In this document: positions 31,780 through 41,175 of the stretch, piece after piece | Position numbering within the stretch: position 1 is the first letter of the stretch | Layout of the letters: each line of letters begins with the position of its first letter | Assembly: GCA_021796455.1 (NCBI GenBank) | Contig: JAKACA010000010.1 | Span: 1-41,175, forward strand | Origin: Actinomycetes bacterium | Lineage (GTDB): Bacteria > Actinomycetota > Acidimicrobiia > Acidimicrobiales > Bog-793 | DNA: 41,175 bases | Reading direction: 5' to 3' | The notes under the pieces: generated by a model | The model's database searches: none | What the model was told of the DNA's origin: nothing | What the model saw: only the letters and a program-made list of their open reading frames with translations | Translations under genes and position numbers: made by a program

Positions 31780-32931
31780 TCACCCGGCTGAGAGCCGTGG
31801 ACCCGACCCGTCACGGCGCGCAGAGCCCGATGAGGACAGCGAGATCGACTTCGATGACGAGACTGACGACGGCGCGTGCGGCGATGGGTCGGCCCGAAGA
31901 GCGTGCTTGGCCAGCCGCAGGTGGTACAGAAGCAGAAGCTGGACGACGGCGAGCGGCTCACTGCGAAGTCCTGGCTCTATCACCCCCAGTGAGTCGGGCA
32001 CGTCGTCTTCTATGCCGAGGCCCCTCCAGATTGCCTCTTCCACTCGACGTGTGACGTCACGGGATGCATACGCGTGGACATGGAGAGCATCGACAGGCTT
32101 GCCATCTACGTCGCGGGCGAGCTTCAAATGGATTGCTTCCCGCGTGTCCTCGGTGAGAATCGCACCGAGGTCGGGGTGGGGTGCCGTCGGGCGAAGCAGG
32201 ATGGTCGCCGAGAGGATCCCGCCGGCAACCGCGCGTTCTTCGATCGGTGCGAAACGGACAACTATGTCGGCCCACTGGCGCTGCGGGCGAATGTAGGCAG
32301 CCGACTCCGGCTCCCGTCGCAGCAGATCTTCGGTCACCTGCTCGGGAGCGTAGCCGCGGTCACGGACGTCACGCTCGATCTTCCAGTGGCGGCGTATCTC
32401 CTCAGGGGGATCCACATAGACGCTCAGGTCGAAGCATGCCCTTGCGAGACGGTTGTGCAGCGGCAGCAAACCTTCGACGATCAGGTACTCCTGCGGCTCG
32501 AACAGCACGGGCCGTCCCAGCGTCCCGGTGCGGTGCTCGTAGACCGGCTTCAGCACCGGCTCTCCCATCGCCAGCAGCTGGAGGTGCTGCTCCATGATCC
32601 CGACGTAATTGCATGCCGGGCTAAGGGGCGTAAACGGGAGAGATCTGCGCTCCTGCCTGTCAAATCGGTGGTAGTCGTCCACACAGAGCGAGTTGATGCC
32701 CTCGCCCGCCATTGCTGCGACGAGCCCGCGGGTGATGGTCGTCTTTCCCGCCGCGCTGTCGCCCGCGATCGCGAGCATCACCGGACGATCGTCCCCTTGA
32801 CCGGCTTGACGCATCACGACTCGCTTGTAGGTCACCGCTGTCTCGAGCCGACGAGCGAGCCGGGACCGCTCCGGCCCGGATCGAGCAGTGACAGCGATAC
32901 CGACATCTCGACATCCTAGATAGCGATGCAT
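31780..32931 (-). CDS. prk: Phosphoribulokinase
   Basis: It makes ribulose 1,5-bisphosphate, the RuBisCO substrate, from ribulose 5-phosphate and ATP. The P-loop is GDSAAGKTT (57-65), followed by the acceptor-site VDDYHRFDRQERR, the PVYEHRTG segment, EGLLPLHN and the WKIERDVRDRGY / RPQRQWADIVVRF blocks that match plant and cyanobacterial PRK. The ATG at 32931 has GGGGGAGGA ideally spaced, giving a 50-residue N-terminal extension, and the C terminus is an unusual Ser/Arg-rich tail, for 383 residues total. It diverges from the response regulator gene. Confidence 0.88.
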   Translation of the reverse strand: MHRYLGCRDVGIAVTARSGPERSRLARRLETAVTYKRVVMRQAGQGDDRPVMLAIAGDSAAGKTTITRGLVAAMAGEGINSLCVDDYHRFDRQERRSLPFTPLSPACNYVGIMEQHLQLLAMGEPVLKPVYEHRTGTLGRPVLFEPQEYLIVEGLLPLHNRLARACFDLSVYVDPPEEIRRHWKIERDVRDRGYAPEQVTEDLLRREPESAAYIRPQRQWADIVVRFAPIEERAVAGGILSATILLRPTAPHPDLGAILTEDTREAIHLKLARDVDGKPVDALHVHAYASRDVTRRVEEAIWRGLGIEDDVPDSLGVIEPGLRSEPLAVVQLLLLYHLRLAKHALRADPSPHAPSSVSSSKSISLSSSGSARRDGSGPRLSAG

Positions 32932-33034
32932 CTACCGTCCTCCCCCGAGAGAGGGAGGCAAAGTGGGAACCGCGTGACATGGGTGAGACGGCGTCCCCCC
33001 ACAGAGGGAGGGAGAAGTCCGTACTCTTCTAGCT

Positions 33035-33688
33035 GTGGACCCGATCTCGATCCTCGTCGTAGATGACCATCAGATGGTTCTCGACGGACTCTCCGCCATG
33101 CTCCGCCCCTTTGCGGACGAGGCGATCGTCGTGGCAACGACGACGGATCCGAACAAGGCTCGGTCGCTTGCCGCAGAGTTGCACCCTCAAGTAGCTCTCC
33201 TCGACGTGCGCATGAAGGCGATGAGCGGGCTCGAGCTCTGCGAGCACCTACGACGGGACGACCCGCAACTGAAGATCGTGCTTCTCACCGTCTATGACGA
33301 CGAGCAGTACCTTTTCCAGGGCTTGCGCGCAGGCGCTTCTGGCTATCTCACCAAGCAGGTGGTTGCCGAAGATCTCGTGGCCCACCTGCGTCGCGTGCTC
33401 GACGGCGAGGTGGTCGTCGATCCGTCGCTGGCTGGCAGGGTAGCTTTGTCTGCGGCTCGGCTCGACCGCGGAGAGTTCTGGCCCGGCGCCCACCTCGGCC
33501 TCAGCCAGCGGGAAAGTGAGGTGCTCGAGCTCATGGTTCACGGCAACTCCAACCGTGCCGTGGCAGCACGTCTCATGCTCGGAGAGGAGACGATCAAGAC
33601 CCATGTACGCTCCATCTTCCGCAAGCTCGAGGTGAGCGACCGTACCCAGGCGGTGGCCCTCGCGCTGCGTGAGGGAATCTTCCTGTGA
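33035..33688 (+). CDS. NarL/LuxR-type response regulator
   Basis: The 217-residue protein starts at GTG 33035. The receiver domain has the acid pair D10/D11, phospho-acceptor D57 (LLDVRM), T-x-Y switch region and K107 (GYLTKQ). The C-terminal LuxR helix-turn-helix (LSQRESEVLELM, IKTHVRSIFRKLEVSDRTQA) binds DNA. It is coupled to the histidine kinase by a 4-bp overlap and faces prk across a 103-bp spacer, so it is a candidate regulator of the carbon-fixation genes (inference). Confidence 0.92.
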   Translation: MDPISILVVDDHQMVLDGLSAMLRPFADEAIVVATTTDPNKARSLAAELHPQVALLDVRMKAMSGLELCEHLRRDDPQLKIVLLTVYDDEQYLFQGLRAGASGYLTKQVVAEDLVAHLRRVLDGEVVVDPSLAGRVALSAARLDRGEFWPGAHLGLSQRESEVLELMVHGNSNRAVAARLMLGEETIKTHVRSIFRKLEVSDRTQAVALALREGIFL

Positions 33689-34938
33689 GCGAGCCGCCGG
33701 ATACGCAGACCGCACGCGCGCCCCGGATCCGGGCAGGCGACGACGCGGCCTGGTCAGGCATCCTCCGCCAGATCATCGACCTGAGCGCCGAGGAGCACAA
33801 CTTGCGCGCCATGCTGCGACGCGTGGCCGAGCTCGTGCTCGATGCCACTGCAGCCGATGCCTGCTTCGTCCACGTAGTCGAACACGACTCCGCCGAGGTC
33901 GTGCTCATGGGAGCGTCCCCCGCCGAGTTCGAGCCAGTGGTCGGGAGCGTTCGCCTGCCAATTGGCGAGGGCATAGCAGGCTGGGTCGCACAGCGGGGAT
34001 GCCCGGCGCTCGTGGAGGACAAGTGGAACGACCCGCGCTACCGCTACATCCCTGCGCTGCGCGGCGAGGAGTTCAGCTCCCTCGTCTCGGTGCCCCTGGT
34101 CGGACCCCATGGCGTCGTCGGCGCGCTGAACGTGCACGCCCGCCGCCCGCGACACTTCGACCTTAAGGACATGGAGGCTCTGAGCAGCGTTGCGAATCTC
34201 CTCGCGGGCATAGTCGAGAACGGCGTCCTCTACGACAGGCTGCTCCACCGCGAAGCCGAGCTGGAGCGGTTTGCAGCTCGGACGATCGAGCTGCAGGAGT
34301 TGGACCGCCGCCGCATCGCTGCCGACATCCACGACGGGATAAGCCAACGTCTCGTAAGTGCCTGGTACCACCTCAAAGCAGCGCAGTCCGCGCCCGACAC
34401 GACGACCTCCCGCGCGGAGATGGAGGCTGTCGACGGCCTTCTCTCCGATGCGCTCGATGAGGCGAGACGCGCGATAGTCGGCCTGCACCCCGCCGTGCTC
34501 GACGACCTCGGGCTCACGGCCGCGATCACGAGCGTGTCGGCGAGCCTAGGCACCGACCTCGCTATAGACCTCGATCTGGCTGAGCTGGAGCTGGCAAGTC
34601 ACGTCGAGGCCTCTCTGTTCCGGATCGTCCAGGAGGCGCTGCAGAACGTGGTGAAGCATGCCAGTGCATCACGCGTGGCAATCTCTCTTGCGGCCGGTGC
34701 AGAGGGCGTCAAGCTGGCGATCAGCGACGACGGTCGGGGTTTCGACCCGGACTCGGCACGCGCCGCCACCTCCTACGGGTTGAGCGGCATCCATGAGAGA
34801 GCGAGGGTGCTCGGCGCCAGCTTCGAGCTGTGCTCACGCAGCGGGGACGGCACCACGCTCCTGATCTGCCTGCCACCCGCCGGAGAGAGCAGCAACTCGC
34901 GACCTGACCACCGTCCTACGCCGGCGGGATCTCCTTGA
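33685..34938 (+). CDS. GAF-domain sensor histidine kinase (HisKA_3)
   Basis: The 417-residue soluble kinase has no membrane helix. A GAF sensor domain spans about residues 40-185 ([23 protein letters not shown]). The HisKA_3 dimerisation helix carries H216 in [15 protein letters not shown]. The ATPase domain has the N-box [10 protein letters not shown] (N321), SDDGRGFD and a [13 protein letters not shown] lid. It would phosphorylate the overlapping upstream regulator in response to a cytoplasmic ligand, possibly redox or a metabolite. It overlaps cbbX by 23 bp on the opposite strand. Confidence 0.92.
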   Translation: MSEPPDTQTARAPRIRAGDDAAWSGILRQIIDLSAEEHNLRAMLRRVAELVLDATAADACFVHVVEHDSAEVVLMGASPAEFEPVVGSVRLPIGEGIAGWVAQRGCPALVEDKWNDPRYRYIPALRGEEFSSLVSVPLVGPHGVVGALNVHARRPRHFDLKDMEALSSVANLLAGIVENGVLYDRLLHREAELERFAARTIELQELDRRRIAADIHDGISQRLVSAWYHLKAAQSAPDTTTSRAEMEAVDGLLSDALDEARRAIVGLHPAVLDDLGLTAAITSVSASLGTDLAIDLDLAELELASHVEASLFRIVQEALQNVVKHASASRVAISLAAGAEGVKLAISDDGRGFDPDSARAATSYGLSGIHERARVLGASFELCSRSGDGTTLLICLPPAGESSNSRPDHRPTPAGSP

Positions 34939-35953
34939 CACCGTCGAAGACGCGGCTTCGAAGTATGTCATCGGCCTCTATGGCCATGAGCGCGGCCTTG
35001 TCGAGGCGTCGCGCCCCGGAAGACACCAGGCGGTCGGCCTGCCGGAGCCGTGCTCGTTCGAGCGCGTTGCGGATGCTGCGCGCATTTGCGAAACGTGGCT
35101 GGCCCATCCGAGCGACGATGTAAGCGGACATCGCAGCTCGTGCCTCTTCTGACAGCCGATATCCCTGCTCTGACAGCATCAGCTGCGCTATCGACATCAG
35201 CTCGTCCGCGTTGTAGTCGGGGAAGTCGATGTGGTGCGCAATCCGCGAGCTCATGCCAGGATTTGACTGGAAGAAGGCGTCCATCCTGTCTCTGTAGCCG
35301 GCCAGGATGACGACGAGGTCGTCGCGATCGTTCTCCATCACCTGAAGGAGAATCTCGATGGTCTCCTGCCCGTAATCCCGCTCGTTCTCCTGCCTGTAGA
35401 GGTAGTACGCCTCGTCTATGAAGAGAACGCCTCCCATAGCGCGCTTGAGTATCTCTCGCGTCTTTGGAGCTGTGTGGCCTATGTACTGCCCGACGAGATC
35501 ATCCCTCGTGACCGAGATAAGCCCATTACGGCGGAGATAGCCGAGCCGGTACAATAGCTCGGCCATCCGCAGCGCTACCGTCGTCTTCCCCGTGCCCGGG
35601 CTGCCTGTGAAGCACATATGGAGGGAGGGACGGGCCGAGCTGAGCCGGTATCGAGCGCGGAGACGATCTATCAGCAGCAGAGCCGAGATCTCCCGGATCC
35701 TGGTCTTGACCGGCACCAGGCCCACGAGCTCGGAGTCCAGTCGGGCGAGAAGACCATCGACGTTCGCCGACGAAAGCTCGGCTTCCAGGTCGACATAGTC
35801 GTCATCGCCGAGCGGTGCCGCGAGTCGCTCGCCTAGAGCATCTCCCGACCCGGGGGAAGTGGCGCCGGGCTCGGTCTGCACCCCCGGCTCTCTTCCTGGA
35901 GGTACCATCGAGAAACCCAACGGCTGGTGGCGATCTTTCTCCGCTGTGCTCAC
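34916..35953 (-). CDS. cbbX: Red-type RuBisCO activase CbbX (AAA+)
   Basis: CbbX uses ATP to pull on the C terminus of the RuBisCO large subunit and free it of inhibitory sugar phosphates. The Walker [10 protein letters not shown] is at 117-125, the pore loop YIGHTAPKT at 157-165 and Walker [10 protein letters not shown] at 174-182; a [14 protein letters not shown] arginine-finger region and C-terminal helices follow. The protein is 345 residues with a 45-residue extra N terminus. It overlaps the cbbS stop by 4 bp (GTGA), so it is co-translated. Confidence 0.95.
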   Translation of the reverse strand: MSTAEKDRHQPLGFSMVPPGREPGVQTEPGATSPGSGDALGERLAAPLGDDDYVDLEAELSSANVDGLLARLDSELVGLVPVKTRIREISALLLIDRLRARYRLSSARPSLHMCFTGSPGTGKTTVALRMAELLYRLGYLRRNGLISVTRDDLVGQYIGHTAPKTREILKRAMGGVLFIDEAYYLYRQENERDYGQETIEILLQVMENDRDDLVVILAGYRDRMDAFFQSNPGMSSRIAHHIDFPDYNADELMSIAQLMLSEQGYRLSEEARAAMSAYIVARMGQPRFANARSIRNALERARLRQADRLVSSGARRLDKAALMAIEADDILRSRVFDGVKEIPPA

Positions 35954-36375
35954 CGTGGGCCGTACCGCCCGCCAGGCGGAGCCTGCGTCGCGTAGGCGTG
36001 CAGCGTGTAGCGGACCGTTCGATCGGGCCCCTCCTGACGGTCGAGGCGAAAGCCAGGTTCCGCGGGCGGACGGTGCACGATGAAGTCGAGCGCGGTCGTC
36101 TGGCGACCAAGTGTCGGGTCGTACGCGCAGACGCGGATGTAATGGCCAGGAAAAGCCTCACGGCACCGTCTCACCTCGTCAAGAGCCGCGTCTGCGCCTG
36201 CCAGCTCGAACATGGGAAGGCCCCACATCTCCCAGTAGGTGTTGCGCGGATGGGGATCATCGGTGAGCTCGACGGATATGGCCCACCCCTTTTCGATGGC
36301 GTAGTCGAGCTGGGCACGGATCTCCTGTTCCGTGAGGTCGGGCAGGTAGGAGAATGCTCCCTGAGTGACTCTCAT
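35950..36375 (-). CDS. cbbS: RuBisCO small subunit
   Basis: The 141-residue protein begins [19 protein letters not shown], has the diagnostic [14 protein letters not shown] block and the [13 protein letters not shown] strand, and the long C-terminal beta extension typical of red-type small subunits ([25 protein letters not shown]). It lies 117 bp after cbbL, with a tandem repeat between them, and is coupled to cbbX. Confidence 0.96.
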   Translation of the reverse strand: MRVTQGAFSYLPDLTEQEIRAQLDYAIEKGWAISVELTDDPHPRNTYWEMWGLPMFELAGADAALDEVRRCREAFPGHYIRVCAYDPTLGRQTTALDFIVHRPPAEPGFRLDRQEGPDRTVRYTLHAYATQAPPGGRYGPR

Positions 36376-36419
36376 CTCACCTTTACTCCTCCGTAGTGGC
36401 CAAGCCGGGCTCGTGCCGG

Positions 36420-37992
<1,573 letters not shown>

Positions 37993-37993
37993 C

Positions 37994-38019
37994 TAGACAC
38001 CTCAGCTGTCTATTAAGAC
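37994..38019. promoter_or_regulatory. Palindromic operator in the cbbL/cbbR spacer
   Basis: TAGACA-N7-TGTCTA (37994-38012) is a perfect 6+6 inverted repeat. The second arm runs on into AAGAC (38015-38019), giving a further overlapping half-site. Position in the 101-bp divergent spacer and the spacing fit a LysR-type (T-N11-A-like) CbbR binding site controlling cbbL and autoregulating cbbR. Confidence 0.7.
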
Positions 38020-38051
38020 TCTTCCGATCACTCATCTTGTATCCTTTATGT

Positions 38052-39014
38052 ATGACGCCCAACCAGCTGCGGAGCTTCGTGGCCGTGGCCGAGACCGGGT
38101 CGGTGCAGGAAGCTGCCCGGTGCCTGTTCGTCACTCAACCGGCAGTCTCGGCGATCCTCGCGTCGCTCCAGCGCGAGCTGGGCGTTCGCCTCGTCGAGCG
38201 AGACGGGAGGGGCCTGCGTCTCACCGCGGCCGGAACCGTGCTCGCCTCTTACGGCCGCAGAGTGCTCGGCCTCCTCGAGGAGGCAGCCGTCGCAACCGTA
38301 GCCAGCGCGGATCCTGAGCATGGCCGCTTGCGGCTCGTAGCCGTCACGACCGCCGGTGAGCACGTCGTCCCCGGGGTGCTCGCGTCGTTTCAGGCCGCTC
38401 ATCCCGGGGTGGAGATCGTTCTCGAAGTGGGCAACCGCGAGAGGCTCTGGAGCCTCTTGAGCACCGGAGAGGTCGATCTTGCCATCGGCGGGCGCCCGCC
38501 GCCCGGCGGCGAGCTCGTCAGCCTCGCAGAGGCTGACAATGACCTCGTCATCGTGAGCGCGCCCCGATCAGGGAGAGCGCCCGTTGCCGACGAAGAGCTA
38601 CTGGCCGAGCTGGCCATCAGGCCGTGGCTAGTGCGGGAGCTCGGCTCCGGCACGCGTGCCACGGCAGAGGAGCTCTTCGAGCAGCTCGGAATCTCCCCGA
38701 CACGGCTCACCTTGGGCTCGAACGGAGCGCTACGTGAGTCCGCGATCGTCGGGCTGGGCATCACGCTCATCTCCAGGGCCGCAGTAGAGCGTCAACTCGA
38801 AGAGGGCACGCTCGAGGAGTGGAGCATCGGTCCTCTGCCCCTGAAGCGCCCGTGGAACCTCGTGGCCCGAAGCGGCCGGGCGCTCCCCGCTACGGCCGCT
38901 CTCTTCGTGGATCACCTCCTCGACACCGGCAGCTTTCGAGCGCTCCCCCGATCGGGCACTTCTCCCGGTCTCCGGGCCGCCAACAATGCACGAGCTCGGA
39001 GATCTCCTAGGTGA
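38052..39014 (+). CDS. cbbR: LysR-type regulator of the cbb operon
   Basis: The protein starts at ATG 38052 (the TTG at 38037 is less likely). The N-terminal helix-turn-helix is LRSFVAVAETGSVQEAARCLFVTQPAVSAILASLQRELGVRL. The C-terminal effector domain has two Rossmann-like lobes (GEVDLAIGGRPPP, then the ESAIVGLGITLIS hinge). It is divergent from cbbL, the usual place for CbbR, which senses metabolites such as RuBP or NADPH. Its 3' end overlaps the DHA2 gene by 8 bp. Confidence 0.9.
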   Translation: MTPNQLRSFVAVAETGSVQEAARCLFVTQPAVSAILASLQRELGVRLVERDGRGLRLTAAGTVLASYGRRVLGLLEEAAVATVASADPEHGRLRLVAVTTAGEHVVPGVLASFQAAHPGVEIVLEVGNRERLWSLLSTGEVDLAIGGRPPPGGELVSLAEADNDLVIVSAPRSGRAPVADEELLAELAIRPWLVRELGSGTRATAEELFEQLGISPTRLTLGSNGALRESAIVGLGITLISRAAVERQLEEGTLEEWSIGPLPLKRPWNLVARSGRALPATAALFVDHLLDTGSFRALPRSGTSPGLRAANNARARRSPR

Positions 39015-40713
39015 CTGGACTCGGATGGTGACGTTGCCGCCTTCGGCCCGCTTCGACCATGGAGGGCGCGCCAGGCTCGTCCGCAAGAGCCGCCGAGACC
39101 GGCTCCACGGTTCCAGGCGTGCATCGGTGCAGCCCGACGCCGGCGATGACGCAGGCGAGCGCGAGCATCGAGGCTGCCATGATCAGCGCTAGGTCGAGAC
39201 CTGATCCGAAAGCGCCGAACGCAGCGGTGACGACCTTGTCGACGATCGCTTGAAGAGAGCCGCCCCCGTGGTAGGCGGTAGCCTGCTGGTGGACCGAGCC
39301 AGACTCGACCGCGGCGATCACGAGGGACTGGAACTGCTTCGGGATCCCAATCGCGCTGAGCCTGTGCGCGAGGCCGACGGTCAATTGGCCGTTCACTACC
39401 GAGCCGAGAACTGCGACGCCCGCGACCGCGCCGAGCTCGCGGCTCGTGTTGGTCATGGATGCCGCCATTCCCGAGTGCTCGCCAGGGATCACCGACATAG
39501 CGGTCGAAGTCGCCGGGACCATGGCAATGCCAAAGCCTGCTCCCGCGAGCGGCAGCGTCCATCCAAGGGTGGACAAGCCGGTATGTGGCGTCATGAACAC
39601 CTCGGTCGCGATAATGCCTGCTGCAGCAAGAGCACAGCCGGTGACCATCGGGATTCGGGGCCCCACAGCCGCGACCCAGCGCCCCGTGAGCAGCGAGCCC
39701 GCCACCATCGCCGCCGCCATTGGGAGGAAGTCGACGGCGATGGAGTAGGCCGAGGCACCGACTACCTCCTGTAGGTAGAGCGCCACGAAGAAGAAGATCG
39801 AGAAGATCCCGAAATATGTGGCGAACGCGACGAGGTTGGAAGCCGTGAAAGGTGCCTTGCGAAAATAGGCGAGGTTGAGCACGGGATTGGCAGCTCGGCG
39901 CTCGAAGGCGACAAAGGCGGCCACAGCCGCTATCGACCCGGCGAAGAGCAGGTCGATCCACCACGTAAGGTAGCCGTGGGTCTCGCCGAGAATCACTGCG
40001 AAGGTGACAGCCCCGATCGAGACCGCGCCAAACGCGAACCCGCCGAGGTCGAGTCGACGCCCGACGGGATCCGACGTCTCGGGCAGAACGAATGCGGCAC
40101 CGAGGAACGCGATGAGGCCGAAGGCCAAGTTGAACCAGAAGACCGCCCGCCAGGACCAGACTCCCACGAGAACGCCGCCGATCACCGGGCCGAGAGCGAG
40201 GGCCAGACCGGCTACCGCGGTCCAGATCCCGAGAGCGCGGGCCCTCGCGCTCGTGTCGGCATAAAGGTGGCGGATCATCGAGAGTGTGCCGGGCTCCGAA
40301 GCGGCTGCGCCCACCCCCATGACGACGCGACCGGCTATCAGCATGTTGGCATCGGGTGCCAGGGCGGCGAGCAGTGAGCCGGCGCAGAACACGGCCACAC
40401 CGGAAAGCATGACCTTCTTCCGTCCGAACAGATCGCCGAGGGTACCGGCGGTGAGCATGAAGCTCGCGAATACGAGCGCGTAGCCGTTCACGACCCATTG
40501 CAGCTCGCTCACGCCCATGTGGAGACCGGACTGGACCTCTGCCAGCACCACGCTCACGACGGTGTTGTCGAGAAAGGTGAGGAACAAGACCAGGCAGAGC
40601 GTGGCGAGGCCTAGGTGGCGCTTCATTTCTTTGTCATCGCTTGACTCTTTGACATCACTTGACTCTTCGTCATCGCTTGGACACGCCCGAGACTCCTTGA
40701 GTCGCTTCCTCAC
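39007..40713 (-). CDS. DHA2-family (EmrB/QacA) drug/H+ antiporter
   Basis: The 568-residue protein has 14 predicted helices. The DHA2 motif D1 is LDNTVVSVVLAEVQ, motif A is GTLGDLFGRKKVM and motif C (GPVIGGVLVGVWSWRAVFW) is present. The N terminus carries an acidic, Ser-rich stretch (about residues 11-28) made by an 18-bp DNA repeat. It is likely an exporter of toxic compounds; substrate unknown. The C terminus is Arg-rich and overlaps the cbbR end. Confidence 0.9.
   Translation of the reverse strand: MRKRLKESRACPSDDEESSDVKESSDDKEMKRHLGLATLCLVLFLTFLDNTVVSVVLAEVQSGLHMGVSELQWVVNGYALVFASFMLTAGTLGDLFGRKKVMLSGVAVFCAGSLLAALAPDANMLIAGRVVMGVGAAASEPGTLSMIRHLYADTSARARALGIWTAVAGLALALGPVIGGVLVGVWSWRAVFWFNLAFGLIAFLGAAFVLPETSDPVGRRLDLGGFAFGAVSIGAVTFAVILGETHGYLTWWIDLLFAGSIAAVAAFVAFERRAANPVLNLAYFRKAPFTASNLVAFATYFGIFSIFFFVALYLQEVVGASAYSIAVDFLPMAAAMVAGSLLTGRWVAAVGPRIPMVTGCALAAAGIIATEVFMTPHTGLSTLGWTLPLAGAGFGIAMVPATSTAMSVIPGEHSGMAASMTNTSRELGAVAGVAVLGSVVNGQLTVGLAHRLSAIGIPKQFQSLVIAAVESGSVHQQATAYHGGGSLQAIVDKVVTAAFGAFGSGLDLALIMAASMLALACVIAGVGLHRCTPGTVEPVSAALADEPGAPSMVEAGRRRQRHHPSPVT
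40630..40683 (-). repeat. 18-bp imperfect tandem repeat in the DHA2 N terminus
   Basis: Units start at 40630, 40648 and 40666; the first two differ at two bases, the third is degenerate. In protein they give a SSDxKE hexapeptide repeat before the first membrane helix. Confidence 0.85.
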
Positions 40714-40764
40714 AGCCTAGGAAGCTCTGCCGCCTGATCCGCCCACCGAGGTGCTACCCCGAGA

Positions 40765-40819
40765 ATTCACCTGATGCAGGTTGCCCCGTGCCCGTTAGTT
40801 CAGGCGGCGTTCATCTCCT
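40765..40819 (+). promoter_or_regulatory. PHO-box-like direct repeats upstream of pstS
   Basis: gttcaggcggc (40798) and gttcatctcct (40809) are adjacent 11-bp units, and attcacctgat at 40765 is in the same 11-bp register three units upstream. The G-T/A-TCA start and 11-bp phase match the PhoP direct-repeat sites of Streptomyces. They lie 49 bp and more before the pstS start. Confidence 0.6.
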
Positions 40820-40867
40820 GGCTTTAGGTTGCCACCAACACCCCACATACAGGAGGGACACCAACAC

Positions 40868-41175
40868 ATGAGCTTCCCCAGGTCCAACCACCGCACCGTC
40901 GGACGGCGTCGGCCTCCCGCATGCGCCACCCCCAGGCGCTGGCGTGGGGCCGTGGTCGCAGGGGCGGCAGCCTCCGGGCTGCTCGTCCAGCTCGGCGCGC
41001 CGGCTCTCGCGTCGGCATCAACCACCCGCACGAACCCAACCGTGAAGCCTGCTGCCTCGGCGCCGCGCAGCGCCGCAGTGAACATCTCAGAGAGCGGGAG
41101 CACCCTGTTGTACCCGCTGTTCCAACTGTGGTCGACCGCCTATCACAACCGTGATCACAGCGTGACGATCACGCC
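40868..41175 (+). CDS. pstS: Phosphate ABC transporter substrate-binding protein PstS, partial
   Basis: The ATG at 40868 has AGGAGGG ten bases upstream. The N terminus is a long Arg-rich signal (RRWRGAVVAGAAASGLLVQL, then ALASA), and the mature part opens ISESGSTLLYPLFQLWSTAY, the phosphate-binding loop region of PstS. The gene runs off the window after 102 codons. There is no lipobox, so the protein may be free or attached otherwise. The PHO-box-like repeats support phosphate control. Confidence 0.85.
   Translation, partial: MSFPRSNHRTVGRRRPPACATPRRWRGAVVAGAAASGLLVQLGAPALASASTTRTNPTVKPAASAPRSAAVNISESGSTLLYPLFQLWSTAYHNRDHSVTIT

Overview
The window is 41 kb of GC-rich, densely packed chromosome with strong actinobacterial gene neighbourhoods. 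These are a mec-cysO-cysM-rph-rdgB block (as in mycobacteria), a PimB-type glycosyltransferase / SRPBCC / ROK kinase / PlsC block, an F420-type LLM oxidoreductase and smpB-ssrA. A red-type form I RuBisCO operon with CbbX and a phosphoribulokinase point to a CO2-fixing actinobacterium. My best guess is the Acidimicrobiia or a related autotrophic lineage; this is inference, because no rRNA is present.

Left part (1-5.2 kb): a divergent pair made of a riboflavin kinase domain with no FAD-synthetase domain (cut by the window edge) and an HMG-CoA lyase-like protein. These are followed by an Asp-box beta-propeller, a phosphoribosyltransferase, a small lipoprotein and a secreted protein made of two almost identical repeats. 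A strong hairpin separates these from the next block.

5.3-9.6 kb: a very long adenosylcobalamin-dependent ribonucleotide reductase (nrdJ), interrupted by a 382-residue intein placed directly before the catalytic radical cysteine, with a NrdR-box-like site upstream. 9.6-16.9 kb: glycerol kinase, then a long minus-strand operon running GT4, SRPBCC, ROK kinase, LLM oxidoreductase, aminotransferase, PlsC. 17-22 kb: a DUF885 metallopeptidase-like gene, then the cysteine-biosynthesis operon mec-cysO-cysM and the RNA/nucleotide-quality genes rph-rdgB, with a 7 x 7 bp perfect tandem repeat after cysM. 22-23 kb: smpB and tmRNA, then a decayed PIN-domain remnant.

23.5-31.7 kb: an MFS transporter, a truncated MscS-like channel, an nfeD-SPFH pair, a 0.6 kb gap with repeats, hairpins and one possible micro-ORF, then a minus-strand S9 peptidase - UbiE/MenG methyltransferase - membrane protein operon.

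31.8-39 kb is the carbon-fixation island: prk, a divergent NarL-type response regulator and GAF histidine kinase, then cbbL-cbbS-cbbX on the minus strand with a divergent LysR regulator (CbbR). A palindromic operator lies between cbbL and cbbR, and an 18-bp tandem repeat lies in the cbbL-cbbS junction. The window ends with a DHA2 drug-efflux protein and the start of a pstS gene preceded by an 11-bp-phased PHO-box-like repeat.

The most unusual points are the nrdJ intein with a damaged homing-endonuclease motif, CysO with two residues after its di-glycine next to a JAMM protease, the Ser-for-Cys change in the HMG-CoA lyase-like protein, the stand-alone riboflavin kinase, and the recurrence of 18-bp tandem duplications at four loci.
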